Source: Actinomyces sp. oral taxon 171 str. F0337 (GTDB lineage: Bacteria > Actinomycetota > Actinomycetes > Actinomycetales > Actinomycetaceae). From it: a stretch of 64,000 nucleotides of DNA. Positions 33,681 to 42,823 of the stretch are shown here, in pieces. The stretch covers positions 1,612,001-1,676,000 of the forward strand of contig NZ_CP040005.1 in assembly GCF_005696555.1 (NCBI RefSeq). Direction: 5' to 3'. Position 1 is the first letter of the stretch, and each line of letters begins with the position of its first letter. A program made the translations under genes and the position numbers. Under the pieces are notes generated by a model that saw only the letters and a list, made by a program, of their open reading frames with translations, did no database searches and was not told the origin of the DNA.

Positions 33681-34406
33681 ATGCATTACTGGAATTATGT
33701 CCTCATCTTCATTGTCGTCATTATCGGCCCCGCCGTAAGGGCATACTTAGGGGGTAAAAATTCTGAAAAATATACCACCACACCTGAAGGGGCCGTCAGG
33801 GTGAGAGCGCCACGATTTCAGCTCGTGGCCGGCGTTATACTCCCATTCATTGGAATTCCATTTATTATTGGCGGATTGCTCTTGATGCGTTACGCATTCA
33901 TTTCCTGGAGCACCCCGGGAGACCCAAGTTCAGTGAGCCCCGACCAGCTCACCCCTCTCTCACTGATCGCCATAGCGGTCTTTGCCGCCGGGATCTTCTT
34001 TACGGCATACTCGTTTCTCATCATCATGTCCGTCCGAAATGAGTACGTTGAAACCGGTATTGATTACGTAGAGAAACGTGAACGACTGGGCAAGATCAAA
34101 AGAATCCTGTTCCATGAGATCAGCTCATACTCCTACTCCCCGAGATCAGAAGGAGGGAAGCTAACAATCAGCACATCAGACGGGCGCAGGATTTCTTTCC
34201 AGACGGACTACTATCGTGGCAACTACGTCGTATCCGTGATCGCATTTCGCATGACCAACGGCCACTGGCCGAATCCAACCGATCCCACCACTCACTCCAG
34301 ACTAGTTCAAGCAGCCTCTAACGGAACAGCAAAACGGTACCTTAGTGGCTCCAGGAAGGCCAGCAATCTGAGCGCCTCACACGTACACCGACTCCAGAAC
34401 ATCTGA
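33681..34406 (+). CDS. Membrane protein of unknown function, paralog A (PH-like C-terminal domain)
   Basis: 241 aa. An N-terminal helix (about 5-22, NYVLIFIVVIIGPAVRAYL) precedes a helical pair (about 50-75 and 95-118). The cytoplasmic C-terminal domain (about 120-225) is homologous to that of the protein at 35153-35839. Shared landmarks are E-x-G-x-x-Y-V/I-E-K, F-x-E/D-I-x-S/x-Y-x-Y-S-P, the D-R/G-R-R-I strand, and VTSVIAFR / VVSVIAFRM followed by N-x-x-W-P. The strand pattern suggests a PH-like fold. Codon use is more AT-rich (ATT, ATA, AAA) than in flanking genes, a sign of acquisition. No ribosome site is obvious. Confidence 0.7.
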   Translation: MHYWNYVLIFIVVIIGPAVRAYLGGKNSEKYTTTPEGAVRVRAPRFQLVAGVILPFIGIPFIIGGLLLMRYAFISWSTPGDPSSVSPDQLTPLSLIAIAVFAAGIFFTAYSFLIIMSVRNEYVETGIDYVEKRERLGKIKRILFHEISSYSYSPRSEGGKLTISTSDGRRISFQTDYYRGNYVVSVIAFRMTNGHWPNPTDPTTHSRLVQAASNGTAKRYLSGSRKASNLSASHVHRLQNI

Positions 34407-34470
34407 CCCGTTATCCACAGGCTCTACTCGCACTCTGGCACAGCTCTCAAAAAAGGTCAACGATAGGAAC

Positions 34471-35064
34471 ATGACTCGCTGTGTTCCGGTGCCAGGCCAT
34501 GCCGCCGTGGCACACCTGTCCGCCCGCCCCCTCACCCCAGTCCTGGGCATGCTCCCTACTCAGGACATGCAGCTGCTGAGGTGCGCTGAGCTCGACTCCC
34601 GTCTGCTGGTCAACGTCCTGGGCAACCTGCAGCCAGCAGATCTTCTGCAATCAGTGGAAGGACGACTGCAGGCCATCACCACTGCCCTACCGTGCCAGGG
34701 TGTGCTTTTGGCAGGCACGGCTCTGTGGGTGCATGTCGGCGGGGCGCCACCGAGCACGCTCGAGGTCTGCCTACCGGGAGGGCGCCGAAGTCGCGTGCCC
34801 TACCTGGTGACGAGACGAGGCAGGCTACCTCATTCCGACACCACCGTGATCAACGGTGTCACCTGCGCGACCATCGCGCGGGCCGCCGTCGACATCGCAC
34901 GGCTGGGACCTCCTACGGCCGCTGTTCAGGCCATCATGACTGCCCGCGATCACGGGGTCAGCCGAGTCCGCCTCCTGCTGACGCTCAACCACTGCCGAGG
35001 AGCGGCCAGCAGAGGCTGTCCGCGGGCGCAGCATATCATCGAGTCGGTCACATTCCAGCAGTAA
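34471..35064 (+). CDS. AbiEi-antitoxin-like / DUF559-related protein lacking a nuclease domain
   Basis: 197 aa. The middle and C-terminal part (about 78-185: GVLLAGTALWVHVGGAPP, LVTRRGRLP, VINGVTCATIARAAVDIAR, AIMTARDHGVSRVRLLLTL) follows the layout of actinobacterial proteins that carry an AbiEi-like helical domain before a C-terminal DUF559/Vsr-like nuclease. Here the protein stops right after RGCPRAQHIIE, where the nuclease would begin, so it is either a natural short form or a truncation. It lies between the two paralogous membrane proteins but has normal high GC. AGGA lies a few nt before ATG 34471. The family call is tentative. Confidence 0.5.
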   Translation: MTRCVPVPGHAAVAHLSARPLTPVLGMLPTQDMQLLRCAELDSRLLVNVLGNLQPADLLQSVEGRLQAITTALPCQGVLLAGTALWVHVGGAPPSTLEVCLPGGRRSRVPYLVTRRGRLPHSDTTVINGVTCATIARAAVDIARLGPPTAAVQAIMTARDHGVSRVRLLLTLNHCRGAASRGCPRAQHIIESVTFQQ

Positions 35065-35152
35065 ATAGCAACATAATTTAAAAAAAATAGGCCTACACAC
35101 TTTTTAGCGAACCCATTCATGAAATCCTACAGAAGAGACTGGTGTTGTTGAC

Positions 35153-35839
35153 ATGGAGGACATTCCACTTCCTCTCGGTCTTGCCATGATACTTGGTATC
35201 ATCATCAAGGTGGCGCTGGATCGCTTCGACCGCGTGGACGGCTCCGCCATGACGGAAGATGGCGTTGTACTATCAAAACCACCAAAATATCAGCTGCTCA
35301 GCGGCGGGTTACTTATATTTATCGGTCTAGTCACCCTTTGGCTCGGCTGCAGACGATGGATCAACCCCTCATTTTCTGACGATGACGCAGATGTCGCTAC
35401 TATATGGCTCGTCATCGCCGCCCTACTCCTTATCCTAGGAACTGGCGTAATCCTCCAAACAAATGTTAACTATATCGAGGTTGGGCCAGGATACATCGAG
35501 AAGCATTCCTTCCTTGATGGGACAACCCGAATCGAATTCGAAGACATCGCGTCGTACTTATACTCGCCTAAATACTTATACTCATATAGTTATTCAAACA
35601 ATCTATGGAGGGCCGACAGCCTTGTCATACTTTCTTCCGATCGGCGCAGGATCAAGTTTTCTCCCGAAGGCTTCAAAGGGGAGCATGTAACATCCGTCAT
35701 CGCCTTTCGCCTTCTCGAGAACCGCTGGCCGTCCTTACTGGATGAATTCGACCGGCTTGCCGTCATGGAGGCGGCTGCCGATGGCTCTGGCAAGTCCTAT
35801 TTACGAAGAGTCAGTGGTGCCAGGCTAGAGGCCACGTAA
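35153..35839 (+). CDS. Membrane protein of unknown function, paralog B (PH-like C-terminal domain)
   Basis: 228 aa. There is one N-terminal helix (about 7-22, LGLAMILGIIIKVAL) and a pair of helices (about 48-66, LLSGGLLIFIGLVTLWLG, and 83-105, IWLVIAALLLILGTGVIL). The C-terminal domain (about 108-222) matches paralog A (YIEVGPGYIEK, FEDIASYLYSP, DRRRIKF, HVTSVIAFRLLENRWP). It has an extra YLYSYSYSNN insertion. The 12 nt at 35126-35137 upstream closely match 33653-33664 upstream of paralog A at nearly the same distance from the ATG, so the duplication included upstream DNA. Low GC. Confidence 0.7.
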   Translation: MEDIPLPLGLAMILGIIIKVALDRFDRVDGSAMTEDGVVLSKPPKYQLLSGGLLIFIGLVTLWLGCRRWINPSFSDDDADVATIWLVIAALLLILGTGVILQTNVNYIEVGPGYIEKHSFLDGTTRIEFEDIASYLYSPKYLYSYSYSNNLWRADSLVILSSDRRRIKFSPEGFKGEHVTSVIAFRLLENRWPSLLDEFDRLAVMEAAADGSGKSYLRRVSGARLEAT

Positions 35840-35858
35840 CGATCCGTCGTCACGTGGC
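35831..35858. terminator. Hairpin overlapping the stop codon of paralog B, between convergent genes
   Basis: GCCACGTAACG (35831-35841) and CGTCACGTGGC (35848-35858) pair with one mismatch, which is a G-U pair in minus-strand RNA. The loop is 6 nt. It spans the TAA of the 35153 gene and lies 21 nt past the relA stop. Confidence 0.55.
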
Positions 35859-35879
35859 ACCACTCGTCCTCAGTCCTTT

Positions 35880-38204
35880 TCATCGACGGCGCGTCGTGGA
35901 CAGGCTTCTGCGCGCCTCGAAGACGCCGTCGATGCGTCGCAGCGCCGCCAGCGTATGGTCCAGGTGGCCGACCTCAGCCAGCTCGACGACGAACCGCCCG
36001 GTGACGACCCGGTCGCGGCTCGTGGCGATGCTGGCGCTCACGAGATTGACGTGGCTGTCTGCGAGCGCTCGAGTGATGTCGGCGAGCAGGCCTCCACGGT
36101 CCAGGGCCTCGACCTCGACCTGGACCAGGTAGGCGGACTGGGCGTGATCCGCCCAGGAGACGGTGATGAGTCGCTCAGGCTCGCGCTGGAGCTGGTCTAC
36201 GTTCTGACAGTCGGCCCGGTGCACCGAGACGCCCGAGCCCCTGGTAATGAAACCGACGATGGGGTCGCCCGGCATGGGCGTGCAGCAGCGCGCCAGCTTC
36301 ACGTAGACATCACCCTCATCCATACCGGCGACGACGACCCCGGCATCGGCCGTTCGTGGACGCCGGTGCGCCGTGGCCCGGGTGGGCAGGATCCCCTCCG
36401 CGAGAGTCTCCTCGGCGCCGTCCTCCCCACCCATGGTGGTCACCAGGGTGTCGACGACGTGCTGGGCGGAAACATGTCCCTCGCCCACTGCGGCGTAAAG
36501 GCCCTCAATGTCAACCTTGTCGAGGGTCTTTGCCACGTTCATAAGGGTCTCGTGGCTCATGAGGCGCTGAAGAGGCAGGTTCTGCTTGCGCAGGGTGCGG
36601 GCAATGGCGCCCTTACCCTCCTCGATGGCCTCCTCGCGGCGCTCCTTGGAGAACCAGGAACGGATCTTGTTGCGGGCACGGGTCGAGGCGACGAAGGTGA
36701 GCCAGTCACGCGAAGGACCGGCGTTGATGGCCTTGGAAGTGAAGACCTCCACCGTGTCACCGTTCTCCAGGCGCGTGTCCAGGGGCACCAGCCGGCTGTT
36801 GACACGTGCGCCCACGGTGCGGTGGCCGACCTCGGTGTGGACGGCGTAGGCAAAGTCCACCGGAGTGGCCCCGGCGGGCAGGGCCAGGACATCGCCCCTG
36901 GGAGTGAAGACGTAGACCTGATCCCCGGCCATCTCGTAGCGCAGAGCATCGAGGAACTCGGAGGGGTCCTGGGTCTCCTTCTGCCAGTCGACGAGCTGCC
37001 GCAGCCAGCCCATGTCGCCCTGGTCGGGGTCACCGGGTCTGCCCCCCAGGGCACTGGGACCGGAGGCGTTGGGGTCCTCCTTGTATCGCCAGTGCGCGGC
37101 CACGCCGTACTCAGCCATGCGGTGCATCTCGTGGGTACGGATCTGGATCTCCACCGGCTTGCCCCCCGGCCCCACGACAGTCGTGTGCAGCGACTGGTAG
37201 AGGTTGAACTTGGGGACGGCGATGTAGTCCTTGAAGCGCCCGCTCATAGGGGTCCAGCGCGAGTGCAGGGAGCCGAGCACCGCATAGCAGTCCTGGACGG
37301 TATCGACAATGACCCGCACCGCCACAAGGTCGTAGATGTCGTCGAAGTCCTTCCCCCGCACGATCATCTTCTGATAGATCGAGTAGTAGTGCTTGGGCCG
37401 CCCGGTCACGGCGCCCTTGATCTTGTTGACCCTCAGGTCCTCCTCGATCTGGAGGCGGACCTGACGCAGGTACTCCTCGCGAGCCGGGGCCCGCTCAGCC
37501 ACCATGTGCTCGATCTCCTCGTACACACCCGGGTAGAGGGCCTTGAAGGAACGGTCCTCCAGCTCCCACTTGATCGTGTTCATTCCCAGGCGGTGGGCCA
37601 GGGGCGCATAGATCTCCAGGGTCTCCTTGGCCTTGCGTGCGGCGTTCTCCGCGGAGACGTACTTCCAGGTGCGGGCGTTGTGAAGACGGTCGCCGAGCTT
37701 GATGACCAGGACTCGGATGTCCTTGGACATCGCGATGATCATCTTGCGCACCGTCTCGGCCTGGGCGGCCTCCCCGTACTGGAGCTTGTCGAGCTTGGTG
37801 ACGCCGTCGACGAGCAGGCTGATCTCATCGCCGAAGTCGGCGCGCAGGCGCTCCAGGGTGTAGTCGGTGTCCTCCACGGTGTCGTGCAAGACGGCTGCCG
37901 CCAGGGTCTGGGCCGTCATCCCCAGCTCGGCGAGGATAGTCGCCACTGCCACCGGGTGGGTGATGTAGGGCTCCCCGGACTTGCGTCGCTGGCCGGAGTG
38001 AGCCTTCTCGGCCACCTCGTAGGCGCGCACGATGAGACTCGTGTCCGCCTTGGGGTGGTTGGCGCGCACCGCGCGCAGCAGCGGCTCAATGGCCGCTGGC
38101 GTGGAGTGTCCCCGGGAGCCGAACCACGCCAGACGGCTACGCACGCGCGAGCCGGGGACAACGCTGTCTCCTGACGTGTCCGGGGTGTTCTTCGTCTCCG
38201 TCAT
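35880..38204 (-). CDS. relA: Bifunctional (p)ppGpp synthetase/hydrolase (Rel)
   Basis: 774 aa. It makes and degrades (p)ppGpp in the stringent response. The HD hydrolase domain (about 50-205) has [24 protein letters not shown] and [10 protein letters not shown]. The synthetase domain (about 240-390) has [39 protein letters not shown] and [10 protein letters not shown]. The TGS domain (about 430-490) has [21 protein letters not shown] helical/zinc-finger-like region ([12 protein letters not shown]) and a C-terminal ACT domain ([20 protein letters not shown]) follow. All expected domains are present, so both activities are likely. ATG 38204 is 6 nt from a TATGAT -10, suggesting a leaderless transcript. 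Confidence 0.96.
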   Translation of the reverse strand: MTETKNTPDTSGDSVVPGSRVRSRLAWFGSRGHSTPAAIEPLLRAVRANHPKADTSLIVRAYEVAEKAHSGQRRKSGEPYITHPVAVATILAELGMTAQTLAAAVLHDTVEDTDYTLERLRADFGDEISLLVDGVTKLDKLQYGEAAQAETVRKMIIAMSKDIRVLVIKLGDRLHNARTWKYVSAENAARKAKETLEIYAPLAHRLGMNTIKWELEDRSFKALYPGVYEEIEHMVAERAPAREEYLRQVRLQIEEDLRVNKIKGAVTGRPKHYYSIYQKMIVRGKDFDDIYDLVAVRVIVDTVQDCYAVLGSLHSRWTPMSGRFKDYIAVPKFNLYQSLHTTVVGPGGKPVEIQIRTHEMHRMAEYGVAAHWRYKEDPNASGPSALGGRPGDPDQGDMGWLRQLVDWQKETQDPSEFLDALRYEMAGDQVYVFTPRGDVLALPAGATPVDFAYAVHTEVGHRTVGARVNSRLVPLDTRLENGDTVEVFTSKAINAGPSRDWLTFVASTRARNKIRSWFSKERREEAIEEGKGAIARTLRKQNLPLQRLMSHETLMNVAKTLDKVDIEGLYAAVGEGHVSAQHVVDTLVTTMGGEDGAEETLAEGILPTRATAHRRPRTADAGVVVAGMDEGDVYVKLARCCTPMPGDPIVGFITRGSGVSVHRADCQNVDQLQREPERLITVSWADHAQSAYLVQVEVEALDRGGLLADITRALADSHVNLVSASIATSRDRVVTGRFVVELAEVGHLDHTLAALRRIDGVFEARRSLSTTRRR

Positions 38205-38210
38205 TGACGC

Positions 38211-38216
38211 ATCATA
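38211..38216 (-). promoter_or_regulatory. Candidate -10 of a leaderless relA promoter
   Basis: TATGAT on the minus strand ends 6 nt before the relA ATG. No -35 consensus is evident, which is common in actinobacterial promoters. It follows the hairpin at 38260-38294, so relA may have its own promoter. Confidence 0.45.
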
Positions 38217-38259
38217 TAGCCGCTGGCACACCGAGGCGTGCTGGCGCTGCCGATGGCCC

Positions 38260-38294
38260 TGTGGTGTCGCGCCGCAGGTGGACGCGACACCACA
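38260..38294 (-). terminator. 12-bp hairpin between apt and relA
   Basis: TGTGGTGTCGCG (38260-38271) pairs exactly with 38283-38294 around an 11-nt loop. It lies 53 nt after the apt stop on the minus strand, before the putative relA promoter. No T-tract is present. Confidence 0.6.
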
Positions 38295-38347
38295 CAGGAA
38301 TCAGCCGTGGCTGTGAGGCGGAGCGGATGAGCCGTTCGATTCTCATC

Positions 38348-38905
38348 TCAGAAGATGACGATCGAGTCGACCTCACGCCCCTGGAGCTGGCGGCGACCAC
38401 CGAGATCGGCCAGCTCCAGAAGCATGCAGATGGCTTCCACCGAGGCACCGGCCTGCTCAATGAGGGAGATGGACGCGGCGGCCGTCCCACCGGTGGCCAG
38501 AACATCGTCGATGACCAGAACGCGCGCGCCCTGGGTGACGGTCTCGGGCCGCAGCTCCATACGGGCGGTGCCGTACTCCAGGGAGTAGTCCACGCCGATG
38601 ACCGGGCCGGGCAGCTTGCCGCCCTTGCGCACCGTGATCATTCCGACCCCCAGCCGAACCGCCAAGGGCGCTGCCAGGATGAAGCCGCGGGACTCGAGCC
38701 CCGCGATCGCATCGATCCGACCCCGATAGTGATCGGCCAGACCGTCGACGAGACCGGCGAAGGCCTGTCCGTCGGCAAGGAGCGGAGTGATGTCTCGGAA
38801 GAGGACCCCCGGCTCGGGAAAGTCGGGAATCTCACGCAGGTGGCTTATGACCAGCCTGGTCAGAGACTCGGGAACCGTCTCGGAACGGGCTACAGGAGCG
38901 GTCAT
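38348..38905 (-). CDS. apt: Adenine phosphoribosyltransferase
   Basis: 185 aa. It converts adenine and PRPP to AMP (purine salvage). The type I PRTase signature VLVIDDVLATGGTAAA is at about 128-143. Other family segments are EIPDFPEPGVLFRDITPLL, AGLESRGFILAAPLA and GPVIGVDYSLEYG. ATG 38905 overlaps the secF stop by 4 nt (ATGA). The secF-apt-relA order is an actinobacterial constant. Confidence 0.96.
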   Translation of the reverse strand: MTAPVARSETVPESLTRLVISHLREIPDFPEPGVLFRDITPLLADGQAFAGLVDGLADHYRGRIDAIAGLESRGFILAAPLAVRLGVGMITVRKGGKLPGPVIGVDYSLEYGTARMELRPETVTQGARVLVIDDVLATGGTAAASISLIEQAGASVEAICMLLELADLGGRRQLQGREVDSIVIF

Positions 38906-40005
38906 CTGCGCTTCTTCTTCCTTTTGGGCTGAGCCGCCACGCCGAGGTGGTGGCCGGGAGTGACTGGTGAGGCGGCCGGAGCCGCGTCAATCTTAGCCAG
39001 TTCCTCGGCGTCGTCACCGGCCTCCTCCCGACGGTGCTGGCGCGCTGCGGCGACCTTGGCGGCCTGGTCCTTGATGCGCTTCTCACGTGAGCGCAGATCC
39101 ACCAGGAGAGGTGTGGCCAGGAAGATCGAGGACAGGGTCCCGGCGATCATACCGATGAACAGAGTCAGAGCGATATCGCGCAGCGTTCCTGCACCCAGGA
39201 TGAAGGCACCGACGAACAGGAGCGAGGCCACCGGAAGCACACCGACGACAGAGGTGTTGATCGATCGGATGAAGGTCTGGTTGACCGCCAGGTTCGCGAG
39301 CTCGGCGTAGGTGGATCGGCTCTGGGACTCAAAGCCCTCGGTGTTCTCACGGATCTTGTCGAAGACCACGACCGTGTCGTAGAGGGAGTACCCCAGGATC
39401 GTCAGCACACCGATGATCGTGGCCGGGGTGACCTCGAATCCGGACAGGGCGTAGATGCCCACGGTGACGACGATGTCGTGGCACAGGGCGAGCAGGGCCG
39501 CCACGGCCATCTTCCAGGTGCGGAAGTACGCCCAGATGAGCAGTCCGACGAAGATGAAGAACAGGACCAGTCCTCGAGCCGCCTTCTTCGTGACGTCGGA
39601 GGACCAGGTCGGCCCCACAGTCGTCGCTGAGACGTTGGAGGCGTTGGTCTTGTAGGCGGTGGCGAGCTCACCGGCCAGCGAGTCGAGGCGCTGCTTGCTC
39701 AGCTGGTTGGTCTGCACCCTCACCGACCCCGACCCCATGGTGGTCACCGAGGAGCTGGCCGCCAGGTCGCTCTTGGAGAGGGCCTCGTTGGCGGGACGCT
39801 CCGAAGGAGAGGACAGCCCCGTGATCGTGATCTCCGAACCACCCTTGAAGTCGATGCCCGGGGTGAGTCCCACGGTCGCCAGGAGGGTGGCCGAGCCGAG
39901 GACGATGACGACGGCGATGAGGTACCAGATCCTCCGTTTGCCGACGAAGGCGATGGACGTCTTGGCCGAGTAGAGCTCGTTACCGAGCGTGGCGAGAGAC
40001 TTCAT
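38902..40005 (-). CDS. secF: Protein translocase subunit SecF
   Basis: 367 aa. With SecD it forms the proton-driven complex that helps release exported proteins. The first membrane helix (RRIWYLIAVVIVLGSATLLA) is followed by PGIDFKGGSEITI at the start of the extracellular domain. Then come five helices with GVLTILGYSLYDTVVVFDKIREN and SINTSVVGVLPVASLLFVGA. The C-terminal tail is basic, rich in Arg/Ala/Glu, and ends in Lys/Arg (QPKRKKKRR). It overlaps both secD and apt by 4 nt. Confidence 0.96.
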   Translation of the reverse strand: MKSLATLGNELYSAKTSIAFVGKRRIWYLIAVVIVLGSATLLATVGLTPGIDFKGGSEITITGLSSPSERPANEALSKSDLAASSSVTTMGSGSVRVQTNQLSKQRLDSLAGELATAYKTNASNVSATTVGPTWSSDVTKKAARGLVLFFIFVGLLIWAYFRTWKMAVAALLALCHDIVVTVGIYALSGFEVTPATIIGVLTILGYSLYDTVVVFDKIRENTEGFESQSRSTYAELANLAVNQTFIRSINTSVVGVLPVASLLFVGAFILGAGTLRDIALTLFIGMIAGTLSSIFLATPLLVDLRSREKRIKDQAAKVAAARQHRREEAGDDAEELAKIDAAPAASPVTPGHHLGVAAQPKRKKKRR

Positions 40006-42077
40006 TTCGTCTCACCGTCCTTTCCCTTGTCGGCCGCGGCACCGACCGCGTCGTCCTCCTGCTGCTGAGTCTCATCATCGTCGGCCTCGTCAGCGGCATC
40101 GTCGGGGCTCTCCGTGTTCCTGCGGGCCTCGGCCTTGCGGCGCGCCAGGGACCCGGCCACGCGGTCGGCGACGGCCTCGCGCCCCTTGCCGTAGGTCGAG
40201 GACGTTGCTCCGAGGTGCTCGGGGTCAAGGCCGGAGAGCCGGTGCCCTTCGCCGAAGAAGCGGAAACGGATGATCCACTCCATCAACGGGTGGGTGAAGA
40301 AGATGATGATGGCCAGGTCCACGCACGTGGTCACCCCCAGGGTGAAGGCGAATCCCTGCACCCCGCCGACGGCGAGGAAGTACAGGACGATCGCGGCCAC
40401 GAGGTTGACGGCGTCGGAGACGAGGATCGTGCGCCGGGCGTGCTTCCATCCCTCATCGACCGCGGTCTTCAGGGTCCGTCCCTGACGCACCTCGTCACGG
40501 ACGCGCTCGAAGTAGATGATGAAGGAGTCGACTGTGATGCCGATGGAGATGATGAGTCCGGCCACCCCTGCCAGGGACAGGCGGTAGCCCATGGTCGCGC
40601 TCAGTGCCGCGATGACCAGGTAGGTGCCGGCAGCGGCCACCACCAGGGACGCTACGGCCACCACCGCCAGGCCGCGGTACTGCCAGGCCAGGTAGAGGAT
40701 GATGAGAGCGAAACCGATGAGCCCGGCGATCAGGCCGTTGCGCAGCTGCTCGGTTCCCAGAGTGGCGGAGATCTGCTGCTCGGACTGGACCGTGAAGCTC
40801 AGCGGCAGCGAGCCGAAGGAGAGCTGGTTGGCCAGTGTGTTGGCCTGGTTCTGGTTGAAGTGGCCGGTGATCTGGACCCGGCCGTCGGTGATCGGTGAGT
40901 GGACGGTCTCGTTGAAACCGGAGGCCATGACGGTCAGGCCGTCCAGGACGATGGCGAACTGGGCCTTGTCCCCGAGGTGCTGGGCCTGCGGGTTCTGAGC
41001 GCCCTGCGCGCCGGCGGCGCTCGCCTGGTCACGGTAGGTCAGGAGCCGCTTGGACAACTCGGAGAACTTCTTGGTGCCGTCAGCGTTGAAGGTCAGAGAG
41101 ACGACCCACTGGTTGGTGGTCTGGCCTCGGGAGTCGGCCTCCAGGCCCGAGTTGGCGCTCTTGAGCTCGGTTCCGCTGATCTCAGCCGGGCCGAGGATGT
41201 AGGCACCGTGCTGCTGGGAACCGGCTTCCTTGGAGCAGGAGACGACGGCGGCCTTGGGGTCCTGCGTCTGCCCCGTGAGATTCTTCGGGTCGGTGCAGTC
41301 GGTCATGTAGCCGTCGTAGAGGAGCTTCTCGGTGATCCAGGAGTCCGATGAGTTCGTCTTGTCCTGGGCGGGGAGCGGATCGGAGGAGATGACGCCGTCC
41401 TGATTGACGTCCGCCAGCTGCTTGGCGATCTCCTCGGGGGTCCTGGGCTGCGCGGTGGACTGGGCCGTGGGCTGTGCGGTGGGGGCCGGGGTCGGGGTTG
41501 CCTGCTCACCCTCGCCCGAGCCCTCCTCGGCGCCGGTCGAGTCCGCTGGCGGCTGAGTCGCCTCACCGCCGCCGTTCGGGTCCGGCTGAGCCTGGGCCTG
41601 GGCACTGGGCTGACTCGTCGGCGCCGAGGTCGGTGCGCCGGAGGGGTTCTGGCTGGCGATGTTCTTAGCAGCCTGCTGGGCGCTGCCCTCCAGGACGCGC
41701 AGCACCGGGCGGAAGTACATGACGGCGGAGGTCCGCACCAGCTCCAGGGTGGCCTGGCTGGGCTTCCCGGGCAGCGAGACCACGATGTTCTGACCGCCCT
41801 GGCGGGAGATCTGGGCCTCGGAGACACCGGAGGCGTCCACGCGTTGGCGGATCACCTCGATGGCCTGCTCAACATCGCTGTCACTGATCGCCGAGCCGTC
41901 GGAGGTCGTGGGCGTCAGAATGAGCTGGGTACCGCCCTCGAGATCGAGGGCGAGTCCGGGGGTGAGCGAGGCCTTGTGCCTCATGTTTCCCACCACGAGA
42001 GCGCCGAAACCGATGACGAGGACGAGGATGAACATCAGGAGGCGGCGCCCTGGGCGCTTTCGCTGCTTGCTGGACAC
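40002..42077 (-). CDS. secD: Protein translocase subunit SecD
   Basis: 691 aa from GTG 42077, which has GGAAGGG upstream; the 33 extra codons of the frame lack support. An N-terminal helix (LLMFILVLVIGFGALVVG) precedes the GLDLEGGTQ-type motif LALDLEGGTQLIL. The large extracellular P1 domain follows, then five C-terminal helices with RVRDEVRQGRTLKTAVDEGW. A low-complexity Pro/Thr/Gln/Ser insertion of about 75 residues (about 165-245) splits P1; it is longer than in SecD of most bacteria. The cytoplasmic tail is acidic and contains DDAADEADDDETQQQ. Confidence 0.95.
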   Translation of the reverse strand: MSSKQRKRPGRRLLMFILVLVIGFGALVVGNMRHKASLTPGLALDLEGGTQLILTPTTSDGSAISDSDVEQAIEVIRQRVDASGVSEAQISRQGGQNIVVSLPGKPSQATLELVRTSAVMYFRPVLRVLEGSAQQAAKNIASQNPSGAPTSAPTSQPSAQAQAQPDPNGGGEATQPPADSTGAEEGSGEGEQATPTPAPTAQPTAQSTAQPRTPEEIAKQLADVNQDGVISSDPLPAQDKTNSSDSWITEKLLYDGYMTDCTDPKNLTGQTQDPKAAVVSCSKEAGSQQHGAYILGPAEISGTELKSANSGLEADSRGQTTNQWVVSLTFNADGTKKFSELSKRLLTYRDQASAAGAQGAQNPQAQHLGDKAQFAIVLDGLTVMASGFNETVHSPITDGRVQITGHFNQNQANTLANQLSFGSLPLSFTVQSEQQISATLGTEQLRNGLIAGLIGFALIILYLAWQYRGLAVVAVASLVVAAAGTYLVIAALSATMGYRLSLAGVAGLIISIGITVDSFIIYFERVRDEVRQGRTLKTAVDEGWKHARRTILVSDAVNLVAAIVLYFLAVGGVQGFAFTLGVTTCVDLAIIIFFTHPLMEWIIRFRFFGEGHRLSGLDPEHLGATSSTYGKGREAVADRVAGSLARRKAEARRNTESPDDAADEADDDETQQQEDDAVGAAADKGKDGETK

Positions 42078-42286
42078 GTGGTCCCTTCCTGGGGTGGAGT
42101 GTGCTCGAGCGCATGGCCCGAAGGCTGAGGTGAGTGTGGGGTTGGGATGCTTGGCGGGCACCACCGTGAGACGCACCGATTCCGGTGGGCTCAGTGAGAC
42201 CGGTCGCCAAGCGCAGGCGGGGCCTGTGGGGAGCCGCTGAGCGGTATCGCGCCGACGTCGTGGGGGGGGGCGGTCGGCTCGCGATC

Positions 42287-42649
42287 TCAGGACTGCGGCT
42301 CGGCCGTGTCCTGCTCGGATTCACGGATGTCTTCGTCGGCCTGCTCAACGTCGGTGCCGGACTCGTCGTGGGCGGAGGCGGAGCCGAAGGGCGGCTCCTC
42401 GACGGCGGCGATCGCCCGCTTGCTCCACAGGGTCTCGTCGCCCAGCGGCGTGGCCAGGGTGACCACGTCACCGTCGACCTCGACAACCGTGCCGTAGAAG
42501 CCGCCGATGGTGCGAACCCAGTTGCCGGGTACCAGGCCCTTCTCAGTACGGCGCTTCTGCTCCTCCTGCATCGCGCGCTGCCTGCGGCTGACGAACCACA
42601 TCATCAGGAGCATCCCGATGAACATGATCCAGATGAAATACGACGACAT
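42287..42649 (-). CDS. yajC: Preprotein translocase subunit YajC
   Basis: 120 aa. A single N-terminal membrane helix (SYFIWIMFIGMLLMMWFV) is followed by RRQRAMQEEQKRR and the cytoplasmic KGLVPGNWVRTIGGFYGTVV segment typical of YajC. The tail is acidic. Associates with SecDF. ATG 42649 has GAGAGG 5 nt upstream; the 19 extra upstream codons are unsupported. The 209-nt gap to secD contains a run of nine G (42262-42270) and no gene. Confidence 0.92.
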   Translation of the reverse strand: MSSYFIWIMFIGMLLMMWFVSRRQRAMQEEQKRRTEKGLVPGNWVRTIGGFYGTVVEVDGDVVTLATPLGDETLWSKRAIAAVEEPPFGSASAHDESGTDVEQADEDIRESEQDTAEPQS

Positions 42650-42823
42650 GGAGGCCTCTCCGTTTCGACTAGGCAGTCTCGGCTGATGCGGACCTACGAC
42701 TGTCACAGGCCGGCGGTGGCGAGTCTATGGCACCTGGGCCACAGCCTTCCCTACCGTCGGCGAGTGGTCGGGCACAACTGGGTACCAACCGGTCACAAAA
42801 TGATCACATTACCCGGTTGTCGC

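Noticed and set aside
35955..38174. 739-codon plus-strand frame across relA
   Set aside because: It is antisense to all Rel domains and has no recognisable motif or ribosome site.
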